NCBI GenBank assembly: GCA_035578175.1
Contig: JAQMRL010000012.1
Location: 22,130,671-22,194,670, forward strand
Reading direction: 5' to 3'
Length of the DNA stretch: 64,000 nucleotides
Origin: Catonia carolina
Taxonomy: Eukaryota; Arthropoda; Insecta; Hemiptera; Achilidae
The notes beneath the pieces were generated by a model. That model saw only the letters and a program-made list of their open reading frames with translations, was not told where the DNA came from and did no database searches. This document shows, one piece after another, positions 1-12,386 of the stretch (position 1 is its first letter; each line of letters starts with the position of its first letter). The translations under genes and the position numbers were made by a program.

Positions 1-1703
1 AATGAAAACGTCTCAATCAGTATTACGTAAATTGTTAGTATCGAGCTTTCTGATTGGTCCGGTACTGTTCCTGCGCGAGACGTCGACTTACATTTTTACA
101 TAAATCCGCCCGTTGTCACCGCCCAGTTAACGATACGGCCGAATATTAAACAATTAACGTCTACTGAAATGCTATACTTTCCAGAATTAAAACGCGTAAC
201 AAAAACATTTTTAAACTTGTTAAGGTTCTTCCGAGTATGGAATGATTATGATTTATGGTATGAAACAGCAGTACTATTTATACTGCTTTTCACAATATGA
301 AATAAAAAAAGTCATAAAAAGGAAGGACAACAATAGCTTGCGTTGTCACATATAAGCTTGCTTAAATTTAAGACATTATTTTGTCGGCTACCATGCAAAC
401 ACTACTCTACTAACGTAACACATTGTGATTTTTTCATTGTATATTAAAGTTTATTCTAATAAGGACGTCTCTGAAGTTTTTTTTGTCAACTAATCGTCAG
501 TAGAATCGCCGGAATTACCAAACTGAAATTTAGAATATACTTTAACAATACCTAGTAAGAGCAAAATAGAACCTGTGCCCTTTTAACGACAATCAGTCAC
601 ACTAAAAACGGTTAACGATATGAAAAATATCTTGGCAATATTTTTGACATTTCTCCGCCGTTATTCGCTGCTTGTGTCATTATTTTATTTTGCGATGCGA
701 AAATTTAGTATTGCCTACAAGAGGCAGTTAAACTGTGAAATATTTCTTAAATTTTAACTGCTACTTCCACGGCTACAATAATCTTTCTGTTTTCTTAGCG
801 AGAGAAGCAAATTTTCGACTAAAACATATTAAGAAAATAAGAGGGACTAATGAAATAAACACTTTTAGAGTTTCTTACAATGACAGTTGATGATTATGCA
901 GTTAGACCTTGCAGTGAATATATTAAAGGCGCCGTTTGAAACGTGCGAACTGAAAATATTTTTAGAAGGCCTGCTACGCTCATGAAAACACGCTTCTACT
1001 GAGTGAAGCGATTTAAACAATAATAACCAAGCGAGCGGTTGAGTGAGCGGTTATAAACAATAAAAAAAGTAACCGAATTAAATATTTATTTTTTATTTTA
1101 GATAACCTGTAAATGTTTGAAAGAACATCTAGCCTGATGATCTAAAAACTTAAATTAATTGTGCCAAGTATTTAACATCTCATTATTTACCTATATTTAA
1201 GTTATTTAATAGATTGGATTTGAAAGAAAGGATGTTATCAATGTTATGAAGAAATGTAAAAATTGAATCTTATTAATCGTACAAAAAATATAATTTGATA
1301 ATAGTTTACTCAATTTAATGTTCAAACCAACATCTTCCTTATAAAACATAGGCGTAGTCTGTCAATACGTACGGTCTTATTTCAGAGAGTTATTATAATT
1401 TTTGTGTTTGACTATTAACTAAAGTAATAATAAACAGAGAGCCATGCACAACTAAATTTCTAATGTTTTTTTAAGGAGACATGAATTGTTAATTGGAATT
1501 TCACACTGTTGGCGCAGAACGTGTATATTTTAATTATATATTTTGAGTTAATTATCGGATCCTAAATAAACAAAGAAATAATCATTATAAAGCGTTAGTT
1601 AACGAATGATTTTAATTCTGCACCATTTGTGTCTATAACATATCTGAAAATATATAATTAAAATCTACTAGAACTGATCTACAGTAGAAAATATAATTAT
1701 TTA
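1..1703 (+). repeat. Repeat A unit, cut by the window start
   Basis: The window opens inside the CCAAT/CRE block (ATTGGTCC at 53-60). The rest matches the other A units to the next GGTCTTGCGAG. A short local duplication of the form GAGCGGTTGAGTGAGCGGTTATA lies near 1035-1055. Confidence 0.85.
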
Positions 1704-3522
1704 GGTCTTGCGAGTGAGGCGGCCTACAATGGCGGTGTAGTCCGTGTGACGTCAATAAAATATATAATATTGGACCAATTAGAAACTAGTATTCTCAACC
1801 AATGAAAAATCTTCATACCTATCCAATCAGATGTCTTCTGAGGCGTCATTTTGATTGGTTAATATTGTCCAATCAGAGGGCTCATAATAGTTCACTACGT
1901 CATCCGATATCAACCAATGAAAAAGTCTCAATCAGAATTACGTCATTTGTCAGTATTGAGCATTCTGATTGGTCCGGTACTGTTCCTGCTCGTGACGTCG
2001 ACTTACATTTTTACATAAATCCGCCCATTGTTTCCGCCCAGTTAACGATACGGCCGAATATTAAACAATTAACGTCTACTGAAATGCTATACTTTCGAGA
2101 ATTAAATGGCGTAACAAAAACATTTTTAAATTTGTTAAGGTTCTTCCGAGTACGGAATGATTATGGTTTATTGTATGAAACAGCAGTAAATTTATACTGC
2201 TTTTCACAATATGAAATAAAAAAAGTCACAAAAAGGAAGGACAACAATAGATTGCGTTGTCACATCTAAGCTTGCTTAAATTTAAGACATTATTTTGTCG
2301 GCTACCTTGCAAACACTACTATACTAACGTAACACATTGTGTTATTTTATAGTATATTAAAGTTTATTCTAATAAGGACGTCTCTGAAGTTTTTTTTGTC
2401 AACTAATCGTCAGTAGAATCGCCGGAATTACCAAACTAAAATTTAGAATATACTTAAACAATACCTAGTAAGAGCAAAATATAACCTGTGCCCTTTTAAC
2501 GACAATCAGTCACACTAAAAACGGTTAACGATATGAAAACTTTCTAGGCAATATTTCTTACATTTCTCCGCGTTTATTCGCAGATATTTTCATTATTTTA
2601 TTTTATGATGCGAAAATTAGTATTGCCTATTAGAAACATTAAACTGTTAAATATTTTTTAAATTTCACCTGCTACTTCCACGGCTACAATAATCGTTCTG
2701 TTTTCTTAGCGATTGAAGCAAATTTTTGACTAAAACATATTAAGAAAATAAATAGTACTAATGAAATAAACACTTTTAGAGATTCTTACAATGACAGTTA
2801 ATGATTTTGCCGTTAGACCTTGCTGTGAATATATTAAAGGCGCCGTTTGAAACGTGAGAACTGAAAATATTTTTAGAAGGCCTGCTACGATCATGAAAAC
2901 ACGCTTCTACTGAGTGATACGGTTATAAACAATAACAAAATATTCCAATTAAATATTTCGTTTTTATTTCAGAAAACCTGTAAATGTTTGAACTAACATC
3001 TACCCTAATGATCTTAAAACCCAAATTCATTTTGCCAAGTATTTAACATCTTATTATTAACCTAATTTAAAGTTACTTGATAGATTGGATTTAAAAGAAA
3101 GGATGTTATCAATGTTATGAAGGAATGTAAAAATTAAATCTTATTAATCGTACAAAAAAATAATTTGATAATAGTTTATTCAATTTAATATTCAAACCAA
3201 CATCATCTTTATATAACAGAGGCGTAGTCTATCAATACGTACGGTCTTATTTCAGAGAGTTATTATAATTTTTGTGTTTGAATTTTAACTAAAGCAATAA
3301 TTGCTGATTGGAGTTTTACACTGTTGGCGCAGAACGTGTATATTTTACTTGTATATTTTGAGTTAAATATCGGATCCTAAATCAACAAAGAAATAATCAT
3401 TATAAAGCGTTAGTTAACGAATGTTTTTTTCTTCTGCACCATTTGTGTCTATAACATATCTGAAAATATATAATTGAAATCTAATAGAACTGATCTACAC
3501 TTCTTGAAAATATAATTATCTA
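1704..3522 (+). repeat. Repeat A unit
   Basis: Full unit, 1819 bp, with its CCAAT/CRE block at about 1709-2070. The block stays open in one frame for 155 codons, but this is not kept in the next two units. The segment before the next block is shorter than in other units near 3300. Confidence 0.85.
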
Positions 3523-5392
3523 GGTCTTGCGAGTGAGGCGGCCTACGATGACGGTGACGTCCGTGTGACGTCAATAAAAGATATAATGTTGGACTAATCA
3601 GAAACTAGTATTCTCAACCAATGAAAAAACCTTCAAACCTAACCAATCAGATGTCTTCTTAGGCGTCATTTTGATTGGTTAATATTGTCCAATCAGAGAG
3701 CTCATTATAGTTCACTACGTCATTCGATATCAACCAATAAAGTCGTCTCATTGAGTATTACGTCATTTGTCAGTATCGAGCTTCCTGATTGGTCCGGTTG
3801 TTGCTGCGCGTGACGTCGACTTGCATTTTTACATAAATCTGTCCATTGTCACCGCCCAGTAAACAATAAGGCCGAATATTAAACAAAAATGTCTACTGAA
3901 ATGCTATATTTTCCAGAATTAAAATGCCTACCAAAAACATTTTTAATCTTGTTAATGTTCTTCCGAGTACGGAATGATTATGGTTTATTGTATGAAACAG
4001 CAGTATATTTATACTGATTTTCACAATTTGAAATAAAAAAGTCATAAAAAAGAAGCACAAGAATAGATTGCGTTGTCACATATAAGCTTGCTTAAATTTA
4101 AGACATTATTTTGTCGGCTACCATGCAAACACTACTATACGAACGTAACACACTGTGATTGTTTCATTGTATATTAAAGTTTATTCTAATAAGGACGTCT
4201 CTGAAGTTTTTTTGTCAACTAATCGTCAGTAGCATCGCCGGCATTACCAAACTGAAATTTAGAATATACTTAAACAATACCTAGTAAGAGCAAAATACAA
4301 ATTCTGCCCTTTTAACGACAATCAGTCACACTAAAAACGGTTAACGATATGAAAAATAACTAGGCAATATTTTTGAAATTTCTCCGCGTTTTTTCGCTGC
4401 TTGTGTCATTATTTTTTTTTGCGATGCGAAAATTTAGTATTGCTTACAAGAGGCAGTTAAACTGTGAAATATTTTTTAAATTTCAACTGCTACTTCCACG
4501 GCTAAAATAATAGTTCTGTTTTCTTCACGAATGAAGCAATTTTCGACTAAAACATTATAACAACATAAGAAGTACTGGTGAAATAAACACTTTTAGACCT
4601 TGTTCATATGACAGTAGATTATTATACAGTTAGACCTTGCATTGTGAATATATTAAAGGCGCATTTGCAAGGTGCGAACTGAAAATTGTTTAGAAGGCGT
4701 GCTTTGCTCATCAAATGACTTTTCTACTGAAACATACGGTTACAAACCAAATAACGTAACCCAATTAACTTTTCAGTATATTTCAGATAACTTGTAAATG
4801 TTTAAAATAACTTCTACCCTAAAGATCTAAAAACTCAAATTAATTGTGCCGAGTATTTAACATCTCATTATTTAAATAATTTTAAGTAACTCGAAAAATC
4901 AGATTTGTAAGATAGGATGTTATCAAAGTCGTTATGAAAGAACGTACAAATTTAATCATACTAATCGTACAAAAAAAATAATCTGATAATAGTTTATTAA
5001 ATTTAATGTTCAAACCAACATCTTCCATGAATAACATAGGCGTAGTACATCAATACGCACGGTTTTATTTCTAAGAATTATTATAATTTTTGTGCTTGAA
5101 TTTTGACTATAGCAATAATAAACAGAGAGCAATGCACAAATAATTTTCTAACGTTTTTCAGGGAGGAATGAATTACTGATTGCAGTTTTACACTATTTGC
5201 GCAGAACGTGCATATTTTTATTATACGTTTTGAATTAACTATCAGTTCCTAAATCAACAAAGAAATTATCATTAGAGGGCGTTATTAAACGAATTTTTGT
5301 TTCTTTCGTTCTATTTGTGACTTTAACATATCCGAAAATGTACTACAAAAATATAATAGAACTGATGTACAGTAGAAAAAAACAAATATTTA
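3523..5392 (+). repeat. Repeat A unit, more diverged subtype
   Basis: Full unit, 1870 bp. It shares several diagnostic changes with the reverse A units downstream (for example ACTGGTGAAATAAACAC and GGTGCGAACTG), so it belongs to the subtype that was amplified in the 14-kb duplications. Confidence 0.8.
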
Positions 5393-7290
5393 GGTCTTGC
5401 GAGTAAGGCGGTCTACAATGACGACAACGCGCGTGTGACGTCAAAGGCAGATATAATATAGGACCAATCAGAGTGTAGTATTCACAACCAATGATAAATC
5501 TCCAAACCTAACCAATCAGATGTCTTCTTAGGCGTCATTTTGATTAGTTATTATTGTCCAATCAGAGAGCTCATTATAGTTCACTACGTCATTCGATATG
5601 AACCAATGAAATCGTCTCATTCAGTATTACGTCATTTGTCAGTGTCGAGCTTCCTGATTGAACCGGTACTAATCCTGCGCGGACGTCGCCTTACAATTTT
5701 ACATAAGATCCGCCCATTGCCACCGCCCAGTTAATGATACGGCCGAATAATAGAGAATAACGTCTACTGAAATGCAATACGTTCCAGAATTAAAACACCT
5801 ACGAAAAACATGGTTAATTTTGTTAGGGTTCTTCCGAGTACGCAATGAATATGGTATTATTGTATGTAACAGCAGTATATTCACACCTGCTTTTCACACT
5901 AAGAAATAAAAAAGACATAAAAAAGAAAGCAAAAGAATAGATTGCGTTGTCACATACAAGCTTTTTCAAATTTAAGACGTTTGTCGGCTACCATGCAGAC
6001 ACTGCGATACAAACGTAACAAAATGTGATTTTTTCACTGTATATTAAAGTTTTAAAAATATATAAAGTATATTAAAGTTTGTAAATTCTAACAAGGACGT
6101 TACTGAAGTTTTTTGTCAAAAATCGTAAGTAAAATCGCCGGCATTACAGAAACGAAATTTAAAATATTCTTGATCAATACCAAGTAAGAGCAAAATACAA
6201 ATTGTGCCCTTTTGACGACAATGAGTCAAACTAAACACGGTTAACAATATAAAAAACTTCTGGGCGATATTTTTGACATTTCTCCGCGTTTATTCGCTGC
6301 TTGTGTCATTATTTAATTTTGTGATGCGAAAATTTAGTATTGCCTACAAGAGGCAGTTAAACTGTTAAATATTTTTTAATTTTAACTGCTACTTCCACGG
6401 CTACAATAATCGTTCTGTTTTCTTAGCGAGAGAACCAAATTTTCGAATAAAACATATTAAGAAAATAAGAGGTACTAATGAAATAAACACTTTTAGAGCT
6501 TCTTACAATGACAGTTGATGATTATGCAGTTAGACCTTGCAGTGAATATATTAAAGGCACCGTTTGAGACGTGCGAACTGAAAAATGTTTTAGAAGGCCT
6601 GCTACGGTCATGAAAACACGCTTCTACTGAGTGATACGGTTATAAGAAATAAAAAAATAACCCAATTAAATATTTAGTTTTTATTTCAGATAACCTGTAA
6701 ATGTTTGAACTAACATCTAGCCTAATGATCTAAAACCCGAAATTAATTGTGCCAAGTATTTAACATCTCATTATTTACCTAATTTTAAGTTACTTGATAG
6801 ATTGGATTTGAAAGAGCGGATGTTATCAATGATATGAGAGAATTTAAAAATTTAATCTTATTAATCGTACAAAAAATATAATTTGATAATAGTTTATTAA
6901 ATTTAATGTTCAAACCAACATCTTCCTTAAATAACATAGGCGTAGTCTATCAATACGTACGGTCTTATTTCAGAGAGTTATTATAATTTTTGTGTTTCAA
7001 TTTTAACTAAAGCAATAATAAACAGAGAGCCATGCACAACAAATTTCTAATGGTTTTTAAAGAGACATGAATTGTTAATTGGAATTTTACTCTGTTGGCG
7101 CAGAACGTGTATTATTTAATTATATATTTTGAGTTAATTATTGGATCCTAAATCAACAAAGAAATAATCATTATAAAGCGTTAGTTAACGAATGTTTTTT
7201 TATTCTGCACCATTTGTGTCTATAACATATCTGAAAACATATAATTGAAATCTAATAGAACTGATCTACATTTGAAAATATAATTATTTA
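5393..7290 (+). repeat. Repeat A unit
   Basis: Full unit, 1898 bp. A short duplication around 6045-6085 repeats the words TATATTAAAGTTT and TATAAAGTATATTAAAG. The block at 5398-5760 keeps most CCAAT boxes but has lost the reading frame seen in neighbouring units. Confidence 0.8.
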
Positions 7291-7333
7291 GGTCTTGCGA
7301 GTGAGGCGGCCTACAATGACGGTGTAGTCCGTG

Positions 7334-7626
7334 TGACGTCAATATAAGATATAATATTGGACCAATCAGAAACTGGTATTTTCAACCAATGAAAAATCTT
7401 CATGTCTAACCAATCAGATGTCTTCTGAGGCGACATTTTGATTAGTTAATATTGTCCAATCAGAGGGCTCATTATAGTTCACTACGTCATCCGATATCAA
7501 CCAATGAAAACGTCTCAATCAGTATTACGTCATTTGTCAGTATCGAGCTTTCTGATTGGTCCGGTACTGTTCCTGCGCGTGACGTCGACTTACATTTTTA
7601 CATAAATCCGCCCATTGTCACCGCCC
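7334..7626. promoter_or_regulatory. CCAAT/CRE cluster of repeat A (model copy)
   Basis: Seen directly: CCAAT or ATTGG at 7356, 7362, 7386, 7410, 7456, 7501 and 7555; CRE-type ACGTCA/TGACGTC words at 7334 (perfect TGACGTCA), 7484, 7526 and 7580; GC-box words CCGCCC at 7608 and 7621. The first CCAAT boxes are 24 bp apart, then spacing is 45-54 bp. In animal promoters such words bind NF-Y, CREB/ATF and Sp1-type factors; that they do so here is inference. Equivalent blocks in other A units lie near 1709-2070, 3527-3890, 5398-5760, 9579-9945 (+ strand) and 20345-20716, 23210-23579, 25083-25450, 33426-33793, 36289-36656, 38158-38525, 40027-40400 and 51694-52061 (- strand). No transcription start could be fixed. 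Confidence 0.6.
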
Positions 7627-8671
7627 AGTTAACGATACGGCCGAATATTAAACAATTAACGTCTACTGAAATGCAATACTTTCTAGAATTAAAACGCGTA
7701 ACAAAAACATTTTTAAACTTGTTAAGGTTCCTCCGAGTACGGAATGATTATGGTTTATTGTATGAAACAGCAGTACTATTTATACTGCTTTTCACAATAT
7801 GAAATAAAAAAAGTCATAAAAAGGAAGGACAACAATAGCTTGCCTTGTCACATATACGCTTGCTTAAATTTAAGACATTATTTTGTCGGCTACCATGCAA
7901 ACACTACTATACTAACGTAACACATTGTGATTTTTTCATTATATATTGAAGTTTATTCTAATAAGGACGTCTCTGAAGTTTTTTTGTCAACTAATCGTCA
8001 GTAGATTCGCCGGAATTACCAAACTGAAATTTAGAATATACTTAAACAATACCTAGTAAGAGCAAACAAGAACCTGTGCCCTTTTAATGACAATCAGTCT
8101 TACTAAAAACGGGTAACGATATGAAAAATTTCTGGGCGATATTTTTGACATTTCTCCGCGTCTATTCGCTGCTTGTGTCATTATTTTATTTTGTGCTGCG
8201 AAAATTTAGTATTGCCTACAAGAGGCAGTTAAACTGTTAAATATTTTTTTAATTTTAACTGCTACTTCCACGGCTACAATAATCGTTCTGTTTTTTTTAG
8301 CGAGAGAAGCAAATTTTCGACTAAAACATATTAAGAAAATAAGAGGTACTAATGAAATAAACACTTTTAGAGATTGTTACAATGACAGTTGATGATTATG
8401 CAGTTAGACCTTGCAGTGAATATATTAACGGCGCCGTTTGAAACGTGCGAACTGAAACCTTTTTTAGAAGCCCTGCTACGCTCATGAAAACACGCTTCTA
8501 CTGAGTGATACGGTTATAAACAATAAAAAAAATAACCGAATTAAATATTTAGTTTGTATTTCAGATAACCTGTAAATGTTTGAACTAACATCTAGCCTAA
8601 TGATCTAAAAACCGAAATTAATTGTGCCAAGTATTCAACATCTCACTATTTACCTAATTTTAAGTTACTTG

Positions 8672-9071
8672 TTGCCCATAACAGACAGGTGGAGTGTCAA
8701 ATTATTTACACTCAATCTGTTTGTTGCAGGGCTAAAATAAATAGTTCTGTTTCTTATCACATGGTCAGTCAATTAAATGACTGGATCATTGAAGAACAGA
8801 AGAGGTAGAGGTGTAAAGGCACTAATCAGAGTTATTTTCTCTGAAAGTAATGAATTTCATTGTACAGCCAGACCCTGTGGTGAATGAAGTGAAGGTGTCA
8901 TTTACAGAGTGGAAAATATGTGCTTTTCAGAGGGCCCGGCCTGCTGATAAGCATACTTTTCCACTCAGTGAGGAAGACAATTGTAAACAACCTCACTCCT
9001 CGTTTTACTTAGTAAAACCTTTGGAGGTTCAAACCCGCCTTTTTGCTGTTGACGTAAACAACAACAACATA
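8672..9071 (+). mobile_element. SINE-like insertion, 400 bp
   Basis: It interrupts an A unit and is flanked by the 7-bp target duplication TTACTTG (8665-8671 and 9072-9078); other A units have TTACTTG once at this spot. It ends in an (AAC)n-type tail. A Pol III B-box-like word, GGTTCAAACCC, lies near 9027. Most of the element aligns with a module inside the B repeats (e.g. 13,420-13,700) and, more distantly, with the middle of every A unit (e.g. 6390-6640). The shared words include AGAACAGAAGAGGTAGAGGT and GAATTTCATT. A 95-codon open frame inside it is not supported as a gene. No tRNA-like head or A box was identified, so SINE is the best but not a proven class; a MITE without clear terminal repeats is the alternative. 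Confidence 0.65.
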
Positions 9072-9573
9072 TTACTTGATAGATTGGATTTGAAAGAAAG
9101 GATGTTATCAATGTTAGGAAAGAATATAAAAATTTAATGTTATTAATCGTACAAAAAATATAATTTGATAATAGTTTATTAAATTTAATGTTCAAACCAA
9201 CATCTTCCTTAAATAACATAGGCGTAGTCTATCAATACGTACGGTCTTATTTCAGAGAGTTATTATAATTTTTGTGTTTGAATTTTAACTAAAGCAATAA
9301 TAAACAGAGAGCCATGCACAACTAATTTTCTGATGTTTTTTAAGGAGGAATGAATTGTTAATTGGAATTTTACACTGGTGGCGCAGAACGTGCACATTTT
9401 AATTATATATTTTGAGTTAATTATCGGATCCTAAATCAACAAAGAAATAATCATTGTAAAGCGTTAGTTAACGAATGTTTTTTTATTCAGCACCATTTGT
9501 GTCTATAACATATCTGAAAACTTATAATTGAAATCTAATAGAACTGATCTACAGTTGAAAATATAATTATTTA

Positions 9574-11018
9574 GGTCTTGCGAGTGAGGCGGCCTACGAT
9601 GACGGTGACGTCCGTGTGACGTCAATAAAAGATATAATATTGGACCAATCAGAAACTAGTATTCTCAACCTATGAAAAATCTTCAAACCTAACCATTCAG
9701 ATGTCTTCTTAGGCGTCATTTTGATTGGTTAATATTGTCCAATCAGAGGGCTCATTATAGCCATCCGATATCAACCAATGAAAACGTCTCAATCAGTATT
9801 ACGTCATTTGTCAGTACCGAGCTTCCTGATTGGTCCGGTACTGTTCCTGCGCGTGACGTCGAATTACATTTTTACATCAATCCGCCCATTGTCACCGCCC
9901 AGTTAACGGTACGGCCGAATATTAAACAATTAACGTCGTCTGAAATGCTATACTTTCTAGAATTAAAACGCCTACCAAAAACATTTTAAAACTTGTTAAG
10001 GTTCTTCCGAGTACGGAATGATTATGGTTTATTGTATGAAACAGCAGTATATTTATACTGCTTTTTACAGTATGAAATAAAAAAAGTCATAAAAACTATG
10101 CACAAGAATACATTGCGTTGTCACATACAAGCTTGCTTTAATTTAAGACATTATTTTGTCGGCTACCATGCAAAAATTACTATACAACCGTAACACATTG
10201 TGATCTTTTCATTGTATATTAAAGTTTATTCTAATAAGGACGTCTCTGAAGTTTTTTTGTCAACTAACCGTCAGTAGAATCGCCGGCATTACCAAACTGA
10301 AATTTAGAATATACTTGAACAATACCTAGTAAGAGCAAAATACAAATTGTGCCCTTTTAACGACAATCAGTCACACTAAAAACGGTTAACGATATGAAAA
10401 ATTTCTAGGCAATATTTTTGACATTTCTCCGCGTTTATTCGCTGCTTGTGTCATTATTTTTTTTGCGATGCGAAAATTTAGTATTGCCTACAAGAGGCAG
10501 TTAAACTGTGAAATATTTTTTAAATTTTAACTGCTACTTCCATGGCTAAAATAATAGTTCTGTTTTCTTCACGAATGAAGCAATTTTCGACTAAAAAATT
10601 GTAACAACATAAGAAGTACTGGTGAAATAAACACTTTTAGACCTTCTTCATATGACAGTAGATTATTATACAGTTAGACCTTGCAGTGTGAATATATTAA
10701 CGGCGCATTTGCAAGGTGCGAACTGAAAATTTTTTAGAAGACCTGCTTTGCTCATCAAATGACTTTTCTACTGAAACATACGGTTACAAAACAAGGAAAG
10801 TAACCAAATTAACTTTTCAGTTTATTTCAGATAACTTGTAAATATTTGAACTAACTTCTACCCTAATGTTCTAAAAACTCAAATTAATTGTGCCGAGTAT
10901 TTAACATCTCATTATTTACCTTATTTTAAGTAACTTTAGAAATCAGATTTGTAAGAAAGGATGTTATCAAAGTCGTTATGAAAGAACGTTCAAATTTAAT
11001 CTGACTAATCCTACAAAA
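9574..11018 (+). repeat. Repeat A unit, truncated at its right end
   Basis: The unit follows the family consensus until about 11,018 (...CTAATCCTACAAAA), then sequence changes abruptly to a stretch beginning GGGAGTTGCGCGCGG. This marks the right edge of the forward array. The stretch 11,019-11,084 shows nothing recognisable. Confidence 0.85.
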
Positions 11019-11084
11019 GGGAGTTGCGCGCGGACTGCGATACGATTAACATCTAATGAACAACGGTCGTGATTACTGTATCGG

Positions 11085-11862
11085 TTGAGTGGTTTTTTTT
11101 TATATTATTTTATTTATTTGGAACTGTACAATAACAATACAACGACCAAATTTTAGCACAGAGTAATATAAATCACAGTGATTGTAGGATAAAATTACAT
11201 GTCCATTGACATTCATTTTGGGTTCAAAAAATAAAAAACATACAAATAGTAACAAACATAGCAAATAGACATAACAAATTAACAAATATTAAAACTAAGA
11301 AATTTGATGATAAATGATGGGGATAACAGTAGCACAGAGTGGTGAAATGGTGGAAAGTAGTGGAATGGTGTCATCTCAGCAGGTCTCTGCTCCATCTTCT
11401 TTTTAGTCATCTGGCGAGCCAAGGATTGATCAGAATTCCCCTTACAAGCTGGTTACGGTGGCCGTTCAATTTTGAATGAAACCTCGGGTACAACCTTTTC
11501 ACTGTTTCGGTAACGTAAGGTATTTGTAGGTCAGTATGAAGTGTTGAATTTGACACGTAGTACGCAGCATTGGTGATCATGCGAAGCAGTTTGGACTGAC
11601 ATACTTGTACTTTCTTTAATGTTGTCGAGCTGGCACTTCCGTATATCTGAACGCCATAGGTCCACAATGGCATCAGAAGACTTTTATAAATTTTGACCTT
11701 TGTTTTTAAAGAAACATGTGATTTTCGATTAAGTAGCCGATATAGTTGTTTGACTCGTGAATTTAAAAGTAATCGTTTTATCTTTATATGGGTGTTCCAC
11801 GTTAAACTTTTATCAAAATTTAATCCTAGATATCGTACTTCTTTGTGTAAATTGAGTGGTTT
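11085..11862 (-). mobile_element. 5'-truncated Jockey-type LINE with target duplication
   Basis: A LINE 3' fragment on the minus strand. Its poly(A) appears as poly(T) at about 11,093-11,100. It is bracketed by the 11-bp duplication TTGAGTGGTTT (11,085-11,095 and 11,852-11,862; the last Ts on the left merge with the poly-T, so the true length may be less). This is the standard outcome of target-primed reverse transcription with 5' truncation. About 300 bp of 3' UTR separate the coding end from the poly(A). Confidence 0.8.
11407..11851 (-). pseudogene. Jockey-type reverse transcriptase, C-terminal fragment
   Basis: The frame is open from the element's left truncation to a stop at 11,407, about 148 codons. 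It begins in a YLGLNFD motif followed by a basic helix and LWTYGVQIYGSAS, then a WYV-type region (here AYYVSN) and a segment resembling TDLQIPYVTE. This order is typical of the thumb and connection region after the reverse-transcriptase palm in Jockey-clade LINEs. Catalytic palm, endonuclease and ORF1 are absent, so it encodes no active enzyme. The frame itself is undamaged, which points to a fairly recent insertion. Confidence 0.8.
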
Positions 11863-12386
11863 ACTTTATGATTGAGTGGAACTTTATGATTTAGTGGCTT
11901 ACTTTATGATATACTTTATATATATATATATATATATACTTTAACTATATACTTTATGATTTAGTGGCTTACTTTATGATTGAGTGGTTTAATTAAAAGT
12001 TATGTCAATTGTAAAATAGTATGTTATATAAGTGATCGTTCTTAAAATATACGTCAAGAATCTTGTAAACTATATGGAGGTTTGGGTGAGATATTTGTTA
12101 AAAACTAAGGTAAAATAATTTAAAATACTAGTTAATGCCAGCTTTATATTGTCATACAATAGTATTAATAGAGTTTGGAAGGAGACTCAAGGTAAAGGTC
12201 ACTAATTGACCGGCCGGCTGTCGTTGCTTATCAGTCGTTTAGAAATAGAGGATATAAAATATCTACGACAATTTATCTTACCGCAACAACATAATATCAT
12301 TATAAACTAAATAATAATTAAAACTGGGTTTACTCGATCTACTCAATAAGCAATATTAGTCGAACATCAATAAACTGGATATATAT
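11863..12386. other. Unclassified AT-rich spacer with short direct repeats
   Basis: At 11,863-11,990 the words TTTAGTGGCTTACTTTATGAT and TGAGTGG recur several times around a TA microsatellite (about 11,914-11,938). They partly repeat the Jockey target site, so the LINE landed in or beside a small tandem repeat. From 12,000 to 12,386 I see no gene, hairpin or recognisable element. Confidence 0.5.

Larger units (their letters stand above)
7291..9573 (+). repeat. Repeat A unit interrupted by a SINE-like insertion
   Basis: An ordinary A unit, about 1876 bp after removal of the 400-bp insertion at 8672-9071 and its 7-bp target duplication. Its CCAAT/CRE block is annotated separately as the model for the family. 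Confidence 0.85.
1..11018 (+). repeat. Forward tandem array of repeat A (~1.87-kb unit)
   Basis: Five full units and a cut first unit follow head to tail, phased on the motif GGTCTTGCGAG at 1704, 3523, 5393, 7291 and 9574. Spacings are 1819, 1870, 1898 and 2283 bp; the last falls to about 1876 without the SINE-like insertion. Each unit has a CCAAT/CRE block, a conserved 9-bp hairpin, an AT-rich body and a module homologous to the SINE-like element at 8672. Units differ by scattered substitutions and small indels, more than the reverse A units do among themselves, so this looks like an older or less homogenised array. No convincing protein is encoded. Confidence 0.9.

Noticed and set aside
7452..7802. 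Conserved 68-116-codon frame in the A block (starting MSNQ) seen in many units of both orientations
   Set aside because: It lies on top of the CCAAT boxes, which force words such as SNQ and TNE. Differences between copies are mostly residue-changing, and two units have lost the frame. Conservation is better explained by the DNA sites.
8672..9071. tRNA gene from the GGTTCAAACCC word
   Set aside because: No A box or cloverleaf could be formed around it.
8850..9137. 95-codon frame across the SINE-like insertion
   Set aside because: It crosses the insertion boundary into the A unit and has no conserved motif.
1..11018. Repeat A as rDNA, histone or snRNA gene cluster
   Set aside because: The CCAAT boxes suggested a histone-type promoter, but no histone, rRNA or snRNA sequence lies in the units.
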